Assembly: GCF_947492455.1 (NCBI RefSeq)
Contig: NZ_CANLNB010000001.1
Coordinates: 124,001-188,000, forward strand
DNA: 64,000 bases
Source of the DNA: an uncultured Aliiroseovarius sp.
GTDB lineage: Bacteria; Pseudomonadota; Alphaproteobacteria; Rhodobacterales; Rhodobacteraceae
Reading direction: 5' to 3'
Position numbers and translations under genes: made by a program. How positions within the stretch are numbered: the first letter of the stretch is position 1; each line of letters begins with the position of its first letter. Of this stretch, positions 56,167 to 64,000 are shown piece by piece. The notes under the pieces are model-generated. The model saw nothing but the letters and a program-made list of their open reading frames with translations, was not told where the DNA came from and did not search any database.

Positions 56167-57228
56167 TTGTCGCACGATTTTCATAAACTGACCGTCGCCA
56201 GCATCACGCCCGAGATCGACGGGGCCGCCACCAGTGTCGTCTTCAACGTCCCTGACGCGCTGCAAGATGACTTCACATGGACAGCGGGGCAGCATCTGAC
56301 CTTGCGGTTCGCATTCGATGGCGAAGAAGAACGACGCAGCTATACCATCTCGAACCCACCCGGTGCAGAGCTTCGGATCACCGTAAAGCGGGTCAAGGGC
56401 GGGAAAGTGTCCAACCACATTGGCGATGCGCTGAACGTAGGGGATGAGGTTGAGGTCATGCCCCCGTTCGGTGGGTTCACCCTGACGCCGGGCGCCACCG
56501 CACGGCGCACGCATTACTTCTTTGGCGCGGGCAGTGGGATCACGCCGCTTTATGCGATGATAAACGCCGTAATGACGAACGAGCCATTTTCGGTTGCGCA
56601 TTTGGTCTATGGCAATGCCGATGCACAGAGCATCATCTTTCAGGACAGCCTATCCGACTTGACGGATCAACATCCGGACCGATTGACCGTCCGCCACGTC
56701 CTGTCGTCACCGTCACTTTGGAGCTGGTTTACACCGTGGCGCACAGGTCGGGTTGATGCTGCGGCGATCTCGGTGGCCATATCCGAAACGCCTCCTGAGG
56801 CGCAGGACGTACAGTATTGGATCTGTGGGCCGGGCAGTATGAACGGTGATGTCAAATCGATTCTCATGGGGCTCGATGTCCCTGCGGATCGTATCCATAT
56901 GGAAAGCTTTGGCGGAGCGGGAAAGTCAACCGTCCCCGTGACCGGATCCGTTGCAGCAACCGCCCAGATAACGCTGAACGGTGTCACCCACGAGGTTGTG
57001 GTCGGTAAGGGGCAGACCGTGCTGCAAGCTGCCCTAACCGCGGGTGTCGACATACCGTTCAGTTGCCAGTCCGGGGTCTGTGGGGCCTGCAAGGCGCATC
57101 TGTCCGAGGGCAAGGTGCATATGTCTGCCCGTATGGCGCTTGAAGACGATGAGGTCGCGAACAACGAGATCCTGTGTTGTCAATCGTTCCCGCTGACCGA
57201 CCGGCTCAATCTCAGCTTCGGTCCGTAG
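56167..57228 (+). CDS. Oxygenase reductase (FAD/NAD and C-terminal 2Fe-2S)
   Basis: 353 residues if started at the TTG at 56167, with GAGG 6 nt upstream, 8 nt after the previous gene. Order: FAD-binding (RRSYTISNPPG), NAD-binding (FFGAGSGITPLYAMI and WICGPGSMNGD), then a plant-type ferredoxin with FSCQSGVCGACKAHL and CCQSFPL supplying four cysteines. It passes electrons from NAD(P)H to the Rieske oxygenase. This order is the PaaE/GbcB-type arrangement. Confidence 0.9.
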   Translation: MSHDFHKLTVASITPEIDGAATSVVFNVPDALQDDFTWTAGQHLTLRFAFDGEEERRSYTISNPPGAELRITVKRVKGGKVSNHIGDALNVGDEVEVMPPFGGFTLTPGATARRTHYFFGAGSGITPLYAMINAVMTNEPFSVAHLVYGNADAQSIIFQDSLSDLTDQHPDRLTVRHVLSSPSLWSWFTPWRTGRVDAAAISVAISETPPEAQDVQYWICGPGSMNGDVKSILMGLDVPADRIHMESFGGAGKSTVPVTGSVAATAQITLNGVTHEVVVGKGQTVLQAALTAGVDIPFSCQSGVCGACKAHLSEGKVHMSARMALEDDEVANNEILCCQSFPLTDRLNLSFGP

Positions 57229-57402
57229 GCAGAGAGTGGCCAATAGCCGACATTTTGAAAGCCTGATGTGAACCGCATTGCTGACCTTGGGGTGGAACGC
57301 AGCGATTGGCGGCTACCCGCCCTAACTCACGAATGCTGCGCTTGCCGCTTCCTTTGATCTGAGGCGTGCCAATACCTTCTGTTCTCCAGGCGTTCACGTC
57401 GG

Positions 57403-57450
57403 AGTGCAAAGTTATGCTCGAAGTGCAAAGTTTTGCCCGAACCTACAGCG
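57403..57450 (+). repeat. Inverted repeat copy B (GTGCAAAGTT-type)
   Basis: AGTGCAAAGTTATGCTCGAA followed directly by GTGCAAAGTTTTGCCCGAAC and CTACAGCG. It matches copy A (46917-47023, opposite strand) with about four mismatches but lacks its middle segment. Two tandem GTGCAAAGTT units are visible here. Confidence 0.65.
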
Positions 57451-57460
57451 ATGTAGGGCG

Positions 57461-57478
57461 CCGCGAACGCGTTCGCGG
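57461..57478. repeat. Perfect 18-bp palindrome CCGCGAACG/CGTTCGCGG
   Basis: The whole 18-nt sequence is self-complementary with no spacer, 10 nt after repeat copy B. It may be an operator, a recombination site or part of a decayed element. No gene next to it points to a binding protein. Confidence 0.6.
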
Positions 57479-58003
57479 CAACTTCCAGAATTCAAGCAAA
57501 ATTTTCGGCAGAAGGCACCCTCAAAAGTTCGCACTGAATTCCCAAAAGAATTCGCGGAACCCTCATAACAATTCGCTCTTGCGGCCTTCAAAAAAAGCGT
57601 TTCTCGACTCGATAAAACGAACCCAAATCCCAAGGATTTGATAGCAAAATCTAAGACTTTTGGGAAGCGAAAAGATAGAGATCGGCCTCCCACGTTTGGG
57701 TTGCAATTTTACTTAGGAGGCTGCACGAAGCGCTCATTGACCCAGATCGAGTTCAACCAGTCCCAGAACGCAGGGGCGATAGCCGCTCTCAACTGAACAA
57801 AGCTTTTTGCCCAGAAGCGGAAACTCAACCAGCCACTGCAATTTGCGGCTCTGGGCTGCAATCTAACTTGACCACTTATGGCGGAAAGTGGTGGTGCGAC
57901 GGTCTGCAATGTGGGGCATTCAGGACGATCAATTGATGAGTATTGCCTACCAGCACCGACACATGTGTCCCTGAAGTTTCCCACCAAAACCCCCGGCCCA
58001 ACG

Positions 58004-58921
58004 CTAAAGCTCTTCTGCCCAGGGCGGGTTCGCACCGGCGCGGGACACGGTGACGGCGGCGGCTTTCGCCCCGTGTTGCATCGCTTGCTGCAAGGTCTCA
58101 GCCGAAAGCTGCCTCTTCGTAAGGCATCCCAGTTCCGACAGCTTGGCCAGAAAGCCCGCGTTGAACGTGTCCCCGGCGCCCACGGTGTCTTTGATGTCGA
58201 CCCGTTGGGCCGGCACCTGAACCTCGGTCCCGTCTGCCAGAAAGCCGCTTGCCCCCGCGCCGCCGCGCGTCAGGATCAGGACGGATGGTCCGCTTTCCAT
58301 CAGCGCCGCCACTTTCTCGTTCAAGGACAGCGGGGCGGGCAGCAACCAGTTCAGGTCCTCGTCCGAGACTTTGACGATATCAACCTGCGCAATCATACGG
58401 TCCAGTCGGGCGCGATAGCGGTCGATGTCCTGAATGAAGCGCGGGCGGATGTTGGGATCGATCATCACCACGCGCTGTGCAGCTTCCTGCGCCAGCAGTG
58501 CCGCATAGGCGTCGGCGGAGGGCTCGCAGGCAAGGCTGATCCCACCAAAAAACAGCGCCGAGACTTCTGGGGAAAGCGCCGGGATGTCAGCCGGATCCAA
58601 CATGCGCCCGGCCGAGTTTTCATCAAAGAAGCAATAGGTTGCGTGCCCATCGACAAGCCGCACGAAGGCCAGCGTCGTGGGGCGGTCCGAGGGGATCACA
58701 TGCGTGGTGTCCACATGGCTGGCCTTGAGCGCCTCGCTCAGCTGACGCCCAAACATGTCGGTCGACAGGCCGGTCAGCATCCCGGTCTGCACCCCCAGAC
58801 GCCCCAAGGCGATGGCGGTATTGAACACCGCCCCACCGGAATGCGGCACAAATCCGTCCGCACCGGCCGTCGTGGGGGTCGGGATCATGTCAATCAGAGC
58901 TTCTCCGCAGCAAAGAATCAT
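58004..58921 (-). CDS. Fructokinase (PfkB family)
   Basis: 305 residues from [15 protein letters not shown], with GAGGGCG before the ATG at 58921. PfkB marks: HSGGAVFNTAIALGRLG, the substrate region and the catalytic motif DTVGAGDTFNAG near residue 245. It phosphorylates the fructose made by the adjacent mannitol dehydrogenase, with which it overlaps (ATGA). It is the last gene of the polyol operon. Confidence 0.9.
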   Translation of the reverse strand: MILCCGEALIDMIPTPTTAGADGFVPHSGGAVFNTAIALGRLGVQTGMLTGLSTDMFGRQLSEALKASHVDTTHVIPSDRPTTLAFVRLVDGHATYCFFDENSAGRMLDPADIPALSPEVSALFFGGISLACEPSADAYAALLAQEAAQRVVMIDPNIRPRFIQDIDRYRARLDRMIAQVDIVKVSDEDLNWLLPAPLSLNEKVAALMESGPSVLILTRGGAGASGFLADGTEVQVPAQRVDIKDTVGAGDTFNAGFLAKLSELGCLTKRQLSAETLQQAMQHGAKAAAVTVSRAGANPPWAEEL

Positions 58922-60429
58922 TCTTTCGCCCTCTGATCGGCGTAGGTTTGAAGCGTGGCCGCGACACCGATGTTCCACAGCATCCCCAACCATCTGCTGA
59001 ATGCGTCAGAAAAACGGGGGTTATCTGCAAGCTCCCCATAGATTTGACGTTGTTCCAGCCAAGCCGTAGGCCGCTGAATCGCGGTCTTGGCAGACGAAAC
59101 AAGGTCTTTCCAATTCGGATCATTGTCCTCAATCAGCGATCCGTCCTCACGGGTGCCAGCGCACATCCGCGCCCACAAAGCCTCGACAAGCGCCAACCCA
59201 TCGACAGAGCCGCCAGCGTCCAAGGCATCGCGAAGGATGGGCAGGATAAAGCCGGGATGGCGCGAGGATCCGTCAAAGGCCACGCGGCGGGTCGTGTCAC
59301 GGATGGCCGGGTTCGAGAACCGGTCGGCAATCAGGTCTGCATAGGCTGACGGTGTGATCCCCGGAACGGGATCGACATAAGGGACGATCTCGTCCTGTTC
59401 GACCTTGCAGAAGAACGCCGAAAGCAAAGGATGCGCCATGCAGTCGGCGATGGTCTCGACCGATAAAAGCTCGCCTGCGTTGGCCAGAACCTGATGCCCG
59501 GCATTCAAGATGCGGATCTTCATGGTTTCGTAATCGTGCACGGCCGGGGTGAAGATGGCACCGGCTTTGTCCCAATCCGGACGCCCCGCGCAGAAGTCAT
59601 CCTCGATAACCCATTGGCGATAGTTTTCATGCGTGACCGGTGCCGCATCCGCAATTCCAAGACGTTGGACCAGCGCCAATTCGTTTGGTCCTGTCGCCGG
59701 AACGATGCAATCGACCATCGAGTTGGGAAAGCTGCACGCGGTGTCGATCCAATCTGCCAACGTGGGATCTGACAGTCGAGCCAATGTCACTACCGCCTCG
59801 CGGGTCATTGCGCCATTGCCGCGCAGGTTGTCACAGCTTTGAACGGTGAAGGGTCCTGCGCCGCTGTCACGTCTAATCTTTAGCGCGGCAACGATGGCCC
59901 CAAAAACAGTCCGCGGACGTTCAGGATTTGCAGCGTCATGCTGAATATCTTTGTGACCAGCGTCAAAGCCTCCTGCGGCAGGATCAACGAAGTATCCGCT
60001 TTCCGTAACGGTCAACGAGACAATGCGGATGTCTGGCTGCGCCATACGTTGGATCAAAGGGGCGTTGCCGTCCTCGATCGGCAGATAGTCGATCATCGAG
60101 CCGATCACCTCGGCCGAGGAGCTGTCCGGCGACAGCTCGATCAGCGTCGTCAGGCAATCCTGTGCAAGCAGGCGGTCGCGCATGGCGGCATCATAGGGGC
60201 GGACGCCCGCGCCGATGATTGCCCAGTCGCCCGCAAGATCTTCCTGCATCAGGCGGTGAAGGTACCATGCCTGATGGGCACGGTGAAAATTGCCAAGGCC
60301 AATATGCACGATCCCCGGCTTCAGCGCAGCGCGGTCATAGACCGGGCGCACGATCTCTTTCGGCAAACTGGAAAGATTGCGATTTGAAAGAGCCGTAATC
60401 AAAGCCGTATTCCCCGCCAGCTGCGTCAT
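58918..60429 (-). CDS. mtlK: Mannitol dehydrogenase family protein
   Basis: 503 residues from [15 protein letters not shown]; the ATG at 60429 overlaps the ATPase stop (ATGA). The long-chain mannitol dehydrogenase family has [15 protein letters not shown] at the N-terminus and the conserved lysine/histidine region in [14 protein letters not shown]. It oxidises mannitol to fructose with NAD. The transporter upstream and fructokinase downstream support mannitol (MtlK) rather than fructuronate reductase. Confidence 0.9.
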   Translation of the reverse strand: MTQLAGNTALITALSNRNLSSLPKEIVRPVYDRAALKPGIVHIGLGNFHRAHQAWYLHRLMQEDLAGDWAIIGAGVRPYDAAMRDRLLAQDCLTTLIELSPDSSSAEVIGSMIDYLPIEDGNAPLIQRMAQPDIRIVSLTVTESGYFVDPAAGGFDAGHKDIQHDAANPERPRTVFGAIVAALKIRRDSGAGPFTVQSCDNLRGNGAMTREAVVTLARLSDPTLADWIDTACSFPNSMVDCIVPATGPNELALVQRLGIADAAPVTHENYRQWVIEDDFCAGRPDWDKAGAIFTPAVHDYETMKIRILNAGHQVLANAGELLSVETIADCMAHPLLSAFFCKVEQDEIVPYVDPVPGITPSAYADLIADRFSNPAIRDTTRRVAFDGSSRHPGFILPILRDALDAGGSVDGLALVEALWARMCAGTREDGSLIEDNDPNWKDLVSSAKTAIQRPTAWLEQRQIYGELADNPRFSDAFSRWLGMLWNIGVAATLQTYADQRAKE

Positions 60430-61433
60430 TCGATCCGAAGTCCATCCGCGCCAAACTTGTGAATGCGTTCTGCGCGAGGCGTCAGGTAAACCGTGTCGCC
60501 GTGGCGCGCGCTGAACTCTCCATCGACGCGCACGGTCATGGTTTCGTTCGGGCTGACATCCGCGTGGATATAAAGGAACGTGTCGGACCCCAGATGTTCG
60601 GCCACGCCGACGGTGCCTTTCCACTGACCTTCCGTGGTCGAGATCGAGATGTGCTCGGGGCGGATGCCGATCGTCGTGGCGCCAAGATTGGCGGCTTCCT
60701 TACCTTCAATGAAGTTCATCTTGGGCGAACCGATGAAGCCTGCCACGAACTTGTTGCAGGGGCGTTCATACAGCTCAAGCGGGCTTCCGACCTGTTCGAT
60801 GACACCAGCTTGCAGAACAACGATCTTGTCGGCCATGGTCATGGCTTCGACCTGATCGTGGGTCACATAGATCATGGTAGTCTTCAGGCGTTCATGCAGT
60901 TCGGAAATCTCCAGCCGCATGCCGACGCGCAGCGCAGCGTCAAGGTTCGACAGGGGTTCGTCAAACAGGAAGGCGGCGGGTTCACGGACAATGGCACGGC
61001 CGATCGCAACACGCTGACGCTGACCGCCAGAAAGCTGGCCGGGGCGACGATCAAGATAGTCCGTTAGGTTCAGCGCCTTGGCGGCGGCGTCGATCCGCTT
61101 GTCCTGTTCGGCCTGATCAATGCCCGCCATTTTCATCGGAAAGGCGATGTTCTTGCGCACCGACATATGCGGGTAAAGCGCGTAGGATTGGAACACCATC
61201 GCCAGACCGCGTTTCGCGGGCGGCACATTGGTGGCGTCTTCGCTGTCGATGCGGATCTGCCCGGATGTGATGTCCTCAAGCCCCGCGATCAGGCGCAGAA
61301 GGGTGGATTTACCGCAGCCCGAGGGGCCGACAAAGACCGTGAACTCGCCATCTTCGATGGTCAGATCCAGCGGGGGGATAACCTCGACGTCGCCAAAGCT
61401 TTTAGAGACTTTATCCAGTGTAATACGTCCCAT
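60426..61433 (-). CDS. smoK: Polyol ABC transporter ATP-binding protein (SmoK-like)
   Basis: 335 residues: Walker [10 protein letters not shown], signature [15 protein letters not shown], Walker [12 protein letters not shown], then a TOBE regulatory domain ([11 protein letters not shown]). This is the CUT1 sugar-ATPase type (MsmX/UgpC/SmoK). Position between permease and mannitol dehydrogenase genes supports polyol import. Confidence 0.9.
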   Translation of the reverse strand: MGRITLDKVSKSFGDVEVIPPLDLTIEDGEFTVFVGPSGCGKSTLLRLIAGLEDITSGQIRIDSEDATNVPPAKRGLAMVFQSYALYPHMSVRKNIAFPMKMAGIDQAEQDKRIDAAAKALNLTDYLDRRPGQLSGGQRQRVAIGRAIVREPAAFLFDEPLSNLDAALRVGMRLEISELHERLKTTMIYVTHDQVEAMTMADKIVVLQAGVIEQVGSPLELYERPCNKFVAGFIGSPKMNFIEGKEAANLGATTIGIRPEHISISTTEGQWKGTVGVAEHLGSDTFLYIHADVSPNETMTVRVDGEFSARHGDTVYLTPRAERIHKFGADGLRIE

Positions 61434-61445
61434 AATTCAGTCTCC

Positions 61446-62276
61446 TTACTTCACGGCGCCAAAGGTTAGGCCGCTGACAAGTTGTTTCTGGCTGAACCAG
61501 CCGAGGATCAGGATTGGTGCGATGGCCATGGTCGAGGCCGCGCTGAGTTTTGCGTAGAATAGGCCTTCGGGGCTGGAATAGCTGGCGATGAAGGCCGTCA
61601 GAGGTGCCGCTTTGGCGGCGGTCAGGTTGAGCGTCCAGAACGCCTCGTTCCAAGCCAAGATCACGTTCAACAGAAGCGTCGAAGCGATGCCGGGGATGGC
61701 CATGGGCGTGAGGATATAGATCACTTCCTCGCGCAGGGTGGCCCCGTCCATGCGGGCAGCTTCCAGAATCTCGCCGGGGATTTCCTTGAAGTAGGTGTAG
61801 AGCATCCAGACAATGATCGGCAGGTTGATCAGCATCAGAACAATCATCAGCCCGATTTTGGTGTCCAGCAGCCCCATCCGAATGAACAACAGGTAGATCG
61901 GATACAGCACGCCCACGGCGGGCAACATCTTGGTGGACAGCATCCACAGCAGAATGTCCTTGGTCCGCTTCGAGGGCACGAAGGCCATCGACCACGCCGC
62001 CGGGATAGCGATCAGGATGCCAAGGATGGTCGAGCCGCCTGCGATCACGATCGAGTTCCACAGGAAGCGGCCGTAATTCGAGCGCTCCATCACCGCCTGA
62101 TAGTTTTCGAGCGTCCAGTCGAAGCCGATGAACACGGGCGGGTTGGCGATGGCTGTGGCTTCCGTTTTGAAGCTGGTCAGGATGGTCCAGAGGATCGGGA
62201 AGAAGATCAGGAACCCGATGCTCCAGGCGAGAAGGGTGTTGATGGCCTTGCGGCGCGGGGCGATGGATCGTGCCAT
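61446..62276 (-). CDS. smoG: Polyol ABC transporter permease (SmoG-like)
   Basis: 276 residues from MARSIAPRRKAINTL; a longer frame to 62390 has no ribosome binding site and overlaps the upstream permease. Six helices and the EAA loop (EAARMDGATLREEVIYI) mark a sugar ABC permease. It is the MalG-type half of the transporter, 12 nt before the ATPase gene. Confidence 0.9.
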   Translation of the reverse strand: MARSIAPRRKAINTLLAWSIGFLIFFPILWTILTSFKTEATAIANPPVFIGFDWTLENYQAVMERSNYGRFLWNSIVIAGGSTILGILIAIPAAWSMAFVPSKRTKDILLWMLSTKMLPAVGVLYPIYLLFIRMGLLDTKIGLMIVLMLINLPIIVWMLYTYFKEIPGEILEAARMDGATLREEVIYILTPMAIPGIASTLLLNVILAWNEAFWTLNLTAAKAAPLTAFIASYSSPEGLFYAKLSAASTMAIAPILILGWFSQKQLVSGLTFGAVK

Positions 62277-62289
62277 GGTCAGTCCTCCT

Positions 62290-63156
62290 TCACGCGTCCA
62301 GGTTCTTGCCGACAATACGCACCAGGAAGTAGGCAACGATATTGGCAAGGATGATTGCATAGACACCGCCAGCCGAGCCCAAGCCGACATTCTGGCTTTC
62401 CAACACGCGCTGGAAGATCAGGTAGCTCAGGGTTTTGGTGCCGAATGCACCGCCGGTGGTGACGAAGATTTCCGCGAAGATCGACAGAAGAAAGATCGTC
62501 TGGATCAGGATGACCACGGTGATGGCGCGGCCAAGATGCGGAAGGGTGATATACGCGAAACGTTTGTGCGCGGGGGCGCCGTCCATTTCGGCTGCTTCCA
62601 ACTGCTCGCTGTCCAGCGATTGGATCGCGGTCAGCAGGATCAGTGTCGCAAAGGGCAGCCATTGCCACGATACGATCATGATGATGGACGGAAGCGAAGC
62701 TTGGCTAAGCCATTCGACCGGCGTTGCGCCAAAGAGCTTCCACAGATGCGCCAGAAGGCCATAATTCGGATCCATGAACATGTTCTTCCAGACCAGTGCC
62801 GATACGGTCGGCATGACGAAGAACGGGGCGATGACCAGAATGCGGACCATGCCTTGGCCCCACATCGGCTGGTTCAGAAGGATCGCAAGAAAGATGCCCA
62901 GAACCACGGTGATGGCCAGTACGCCGCCGACGATAACCAAAGTGGTCTGAACCGAAGGCCAGAACGCGCTGGAGGTCAGGAAACGGGCGTAGTTTTCAAA
63001 TCCAACCCATCCAAGGTCGCCACCACGCAGGGGCAGGTATTTCTTGAATGAGAAATAGAGCGTCATGGTCAGGGGGACGAGCATCCACCCGAGAAGCAGG
63101 ACCACCGCCGGTGCCATCATGAGGCGCGCTGCTGATCTGGATTGTTGAGTAGCCAT
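62290..63156 (-). CDS. smoF: Polyol ABC transporter permease (SmoF-like)
   Basis: 288 residues from MATQQSRSAARLMM, with AGGAGG 8 nt upstream of the ATG at 63156; a GTG three codons earlier is an alternative. It has six helices with the EAA loop EAAEMDGAPAHKRFAYI. It is the MalF-type half, coupled to SmoG by 13 nt. Confidence 0.9.
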   Translation of the reverse strand: MATQQSRSAARLMMAPAVVLLLGWMLVPLTMTLYFSFKKYLPLRGGDLGWVGFENYARFLTSSAFWPSVQTTLVIVGGVLAITVVLGIFLAILLNQPMWGQGMVRILVIAPFFVMPTVSALVWKNMFMDPNYGLLAHLWKLFGATPVEWLSQASLPSIIMIVSWQWLPFATLILLTAIQSLDSEQLEAAEMDGAPAHKRFAYITLPHLGRAITVVILIQTIFLLSIFAEIFVTTGGAFGTKTLSYLIFQRVLESQNVGLGSAGGVYAIILANIVAYFLVRIVGKNLDA

Positions 63157-63267
63157 CAGGCTCACCTCCTCTGTTGACGGCAGGGGCGCCGTTCAGATGA
63201 ACGATAACATAGACGGGGGGTGGTGAAGCCGAGGGCAGGCAGGAAACCCGCCCCCGGTGGGAGAAAC

Positions 63268-64000
63268 TTAGCGGTAGCCCGCAGCTTCCATTGCGTCGTT
63301 GGTCAGGGCCTGCGCCTTGGCAAGGGCCTCTTCCACGGTCTGCTGACCTGCATAGGCGGCCGAGAACTCTTGGCTGACCTCGGTTGCGATGCCAGCGAAC
63401 TCGGGGATCGCGGCAAACTGCACGCCAACATAGGGGCTTTCTTCCACGGTCGAGTTGTTCGGATCAGCCGACAGGATCGAGTCCAGCGTCATCTGCGCAA
63501 ACGGAACCGCTTGATAGTTCGGGTTCTCGTACAGCGACACACGTGCGCCCGGAGGCACGTTGGCCCAACCCTCTTTCGAGGCAACCAGCTCGATATAGTC
63601 TTTCGAGGTGGCCCATTCGATGAACTGAACAGCAGCGTCTTGCTTCTGGGTGCCTGCCGGAATGGCCAGTGCCCATGCCCAGAGCCAGTTCGAGCGTTTG
63701 CCCAGACCGTTGTCGGGGGCCAGCGCGAAGCCAACTTTGTCAGCAACGGTCGAGTCGTTCGGGTTGGTCACGAAGGACGCAGCCACGGTTGCGTCGATCC
63801 ACATGCCGCACTTGCCTTGCTGGAACAGCGACAGGTTTTCGTTGAAACCGTTGGTGGCGTAACCGGCGGGACCGCTTTCGTCCATCGTGTCTTTGAAGAA
63901 GTTGACCGTGTTGGCCCATGCTTCTGAATCGAACTGAGCGTTCCAGTCCATGTCGAACCAGCGCGCGCCGAACGAGTTCGACATCGCGGTGATGAAAGCG
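63268..64000 (-). CDS. smoE: Polyol-binding protein (SmoE-like), 3' part only
   Basis: The last 243 codons of a periplasmic sugar-binding protein; the 5' end lies beyond the window. The frame remains open from 64000 to the stop at 63268. SNSFGARWFDMDWNAQFD, the IDATVAASF region and the ENPNYQAVPF segment resemble sorbitol/mannitol-binding proteins. It supplies the SmoFGK membrane unit 111 nt downstream. The intergenic segment after it includes a GGGCGGG/CCCGCCC-type stem that may favour its expression. Confidence 0.85.
   Translation of the reverse strand, partial: AFITAMSNSFGARWFDMDWNAQFDSEAWANTVNFFKDTMDESGPAGYATNGFNENLSLFQQGKCGMWIDATVAASFVTNPNDSTVADKVGFALAPDNGLGKRSNWLWAWALAIPAGTQKQDAAVQFIEWATSKDYIELVASKEGWANVPPGARVSLYENPNYQAVPFAQMTLDSILSADPNNSTVEESPYVGVQFAAIPEFAGIATEVSQEFSAAYAGQQTVEEALAKAQALTNDAMEAAGYR

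Larger units (their letters stand above)
57229..58003. other. Noncoding, repeat-bearing intergenic region
   Basis: About 775 nt between the reductase and fructokinase genes. It holds repeat copy B (57403-57450), a perfect 18-bp palindrome (57461-57478) and AT-rich stretches with several TTC/GAA runs. Open frames here are short and lack ribosome binding sites; one from 58035 to 57709 on the minus strand covers part of the fructokinase end and is rejected. It looks like decayed insertion-type sequence. Confidence 0.55.

Noticed and set aside
57709-58035. 108-codon frame on the minus strand in the 57.7-58 kb region
   Set aside because: It overlaps the end of the fructokinase gene in another frame, lacks a ribosome binding site and has no recognisable domain.

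Overview
The window reads as a chromosomal segment of a marine alphaproteobacterium of the Rhodobacteraceae (Roseobacter group). This rests on gene content seen in the sequence: high GC, several TRAP, TTT and ABC solute transporters, a polyol operon of the Rhodobacter smo/mtl type, a TmpA/TmpB-like phosphonate pair, a B12-riboswitch-controlled cobalt importer and an orphan homologue of the gene-transfer-agent spike base protein. The species is not assigned.

Layout. 1-47 is the start of a Tat-exported protein that leaves the window. 380-9022 (minus strand) is one catabolic operon: N-formylglutamate-amidohydrolase-like protein, TRAP transporter QMP, glutamine-synthetase-like gamma-glutamyl ligase, aldehyde dehydrogenase, iron alcohol dehydrogenase and a DMT permease. 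A divergent RpiR regulator and a perfect palindrome lie at its head. 10202-16870 (plus) is the most unusual part: three co-oriented genes encoding a papain-like protein with a degenerate alpha/beta-hydrolase-like half, an 1131-residue protein combining SGNH, caspase-like and M15 peptidase modules with their catalytic residues, and a multi-pass membrane protein. I do not recognise this as a described system.

17366-24420 holds a hydroxyproline epimerase and an FAD dehydrogenase, msrB-msrA, selO and a tungstate ABC importer. 24426-33331 holds a divergent GAPDH, a ynjF-ynjBCD-like operon and a cobalt ECF importer under a cobalamin riboswitch. 33765-36144 holds ureide (purine) catabolism genes: HIU hydrolase, an allantoinase-OHCU decarboxylase fusion and ureidoglycolate lyase. 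36151-38849 is a tmpB-tmpA pair with a LysR regulator, followed by bioMNY and a phosphonate-monoester-hydrolase-type sulfatase-fold enzyme. Housekeeping-like genes follow: a haloacid dehalogenase, ilvD and a UDP-glucuronate epimerase.

46.4-58 kb is the accessory part: the spike-base orphan, an IS3-family remnant lying between two truncated genes, a TTT transporter with its LysR regulator, a TetR-Rieske oxygenase-reductase operon, and two inverted copies of a short noncoding repeat near 46.9 and 57.4 kb. 58004-64000 (minus) is a mannitol/sorbitol operon: binding protein (incomplete at the window end), two permeases, ATPase, mannitol dehydrogenase and fructokinase. Most operons are tightly packed, with ATGA, GTGA or TGATG start-stop overlaps, and I used these overlaps to choose many starts. 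I saw no tRNA, rRNA or CRISPR array.
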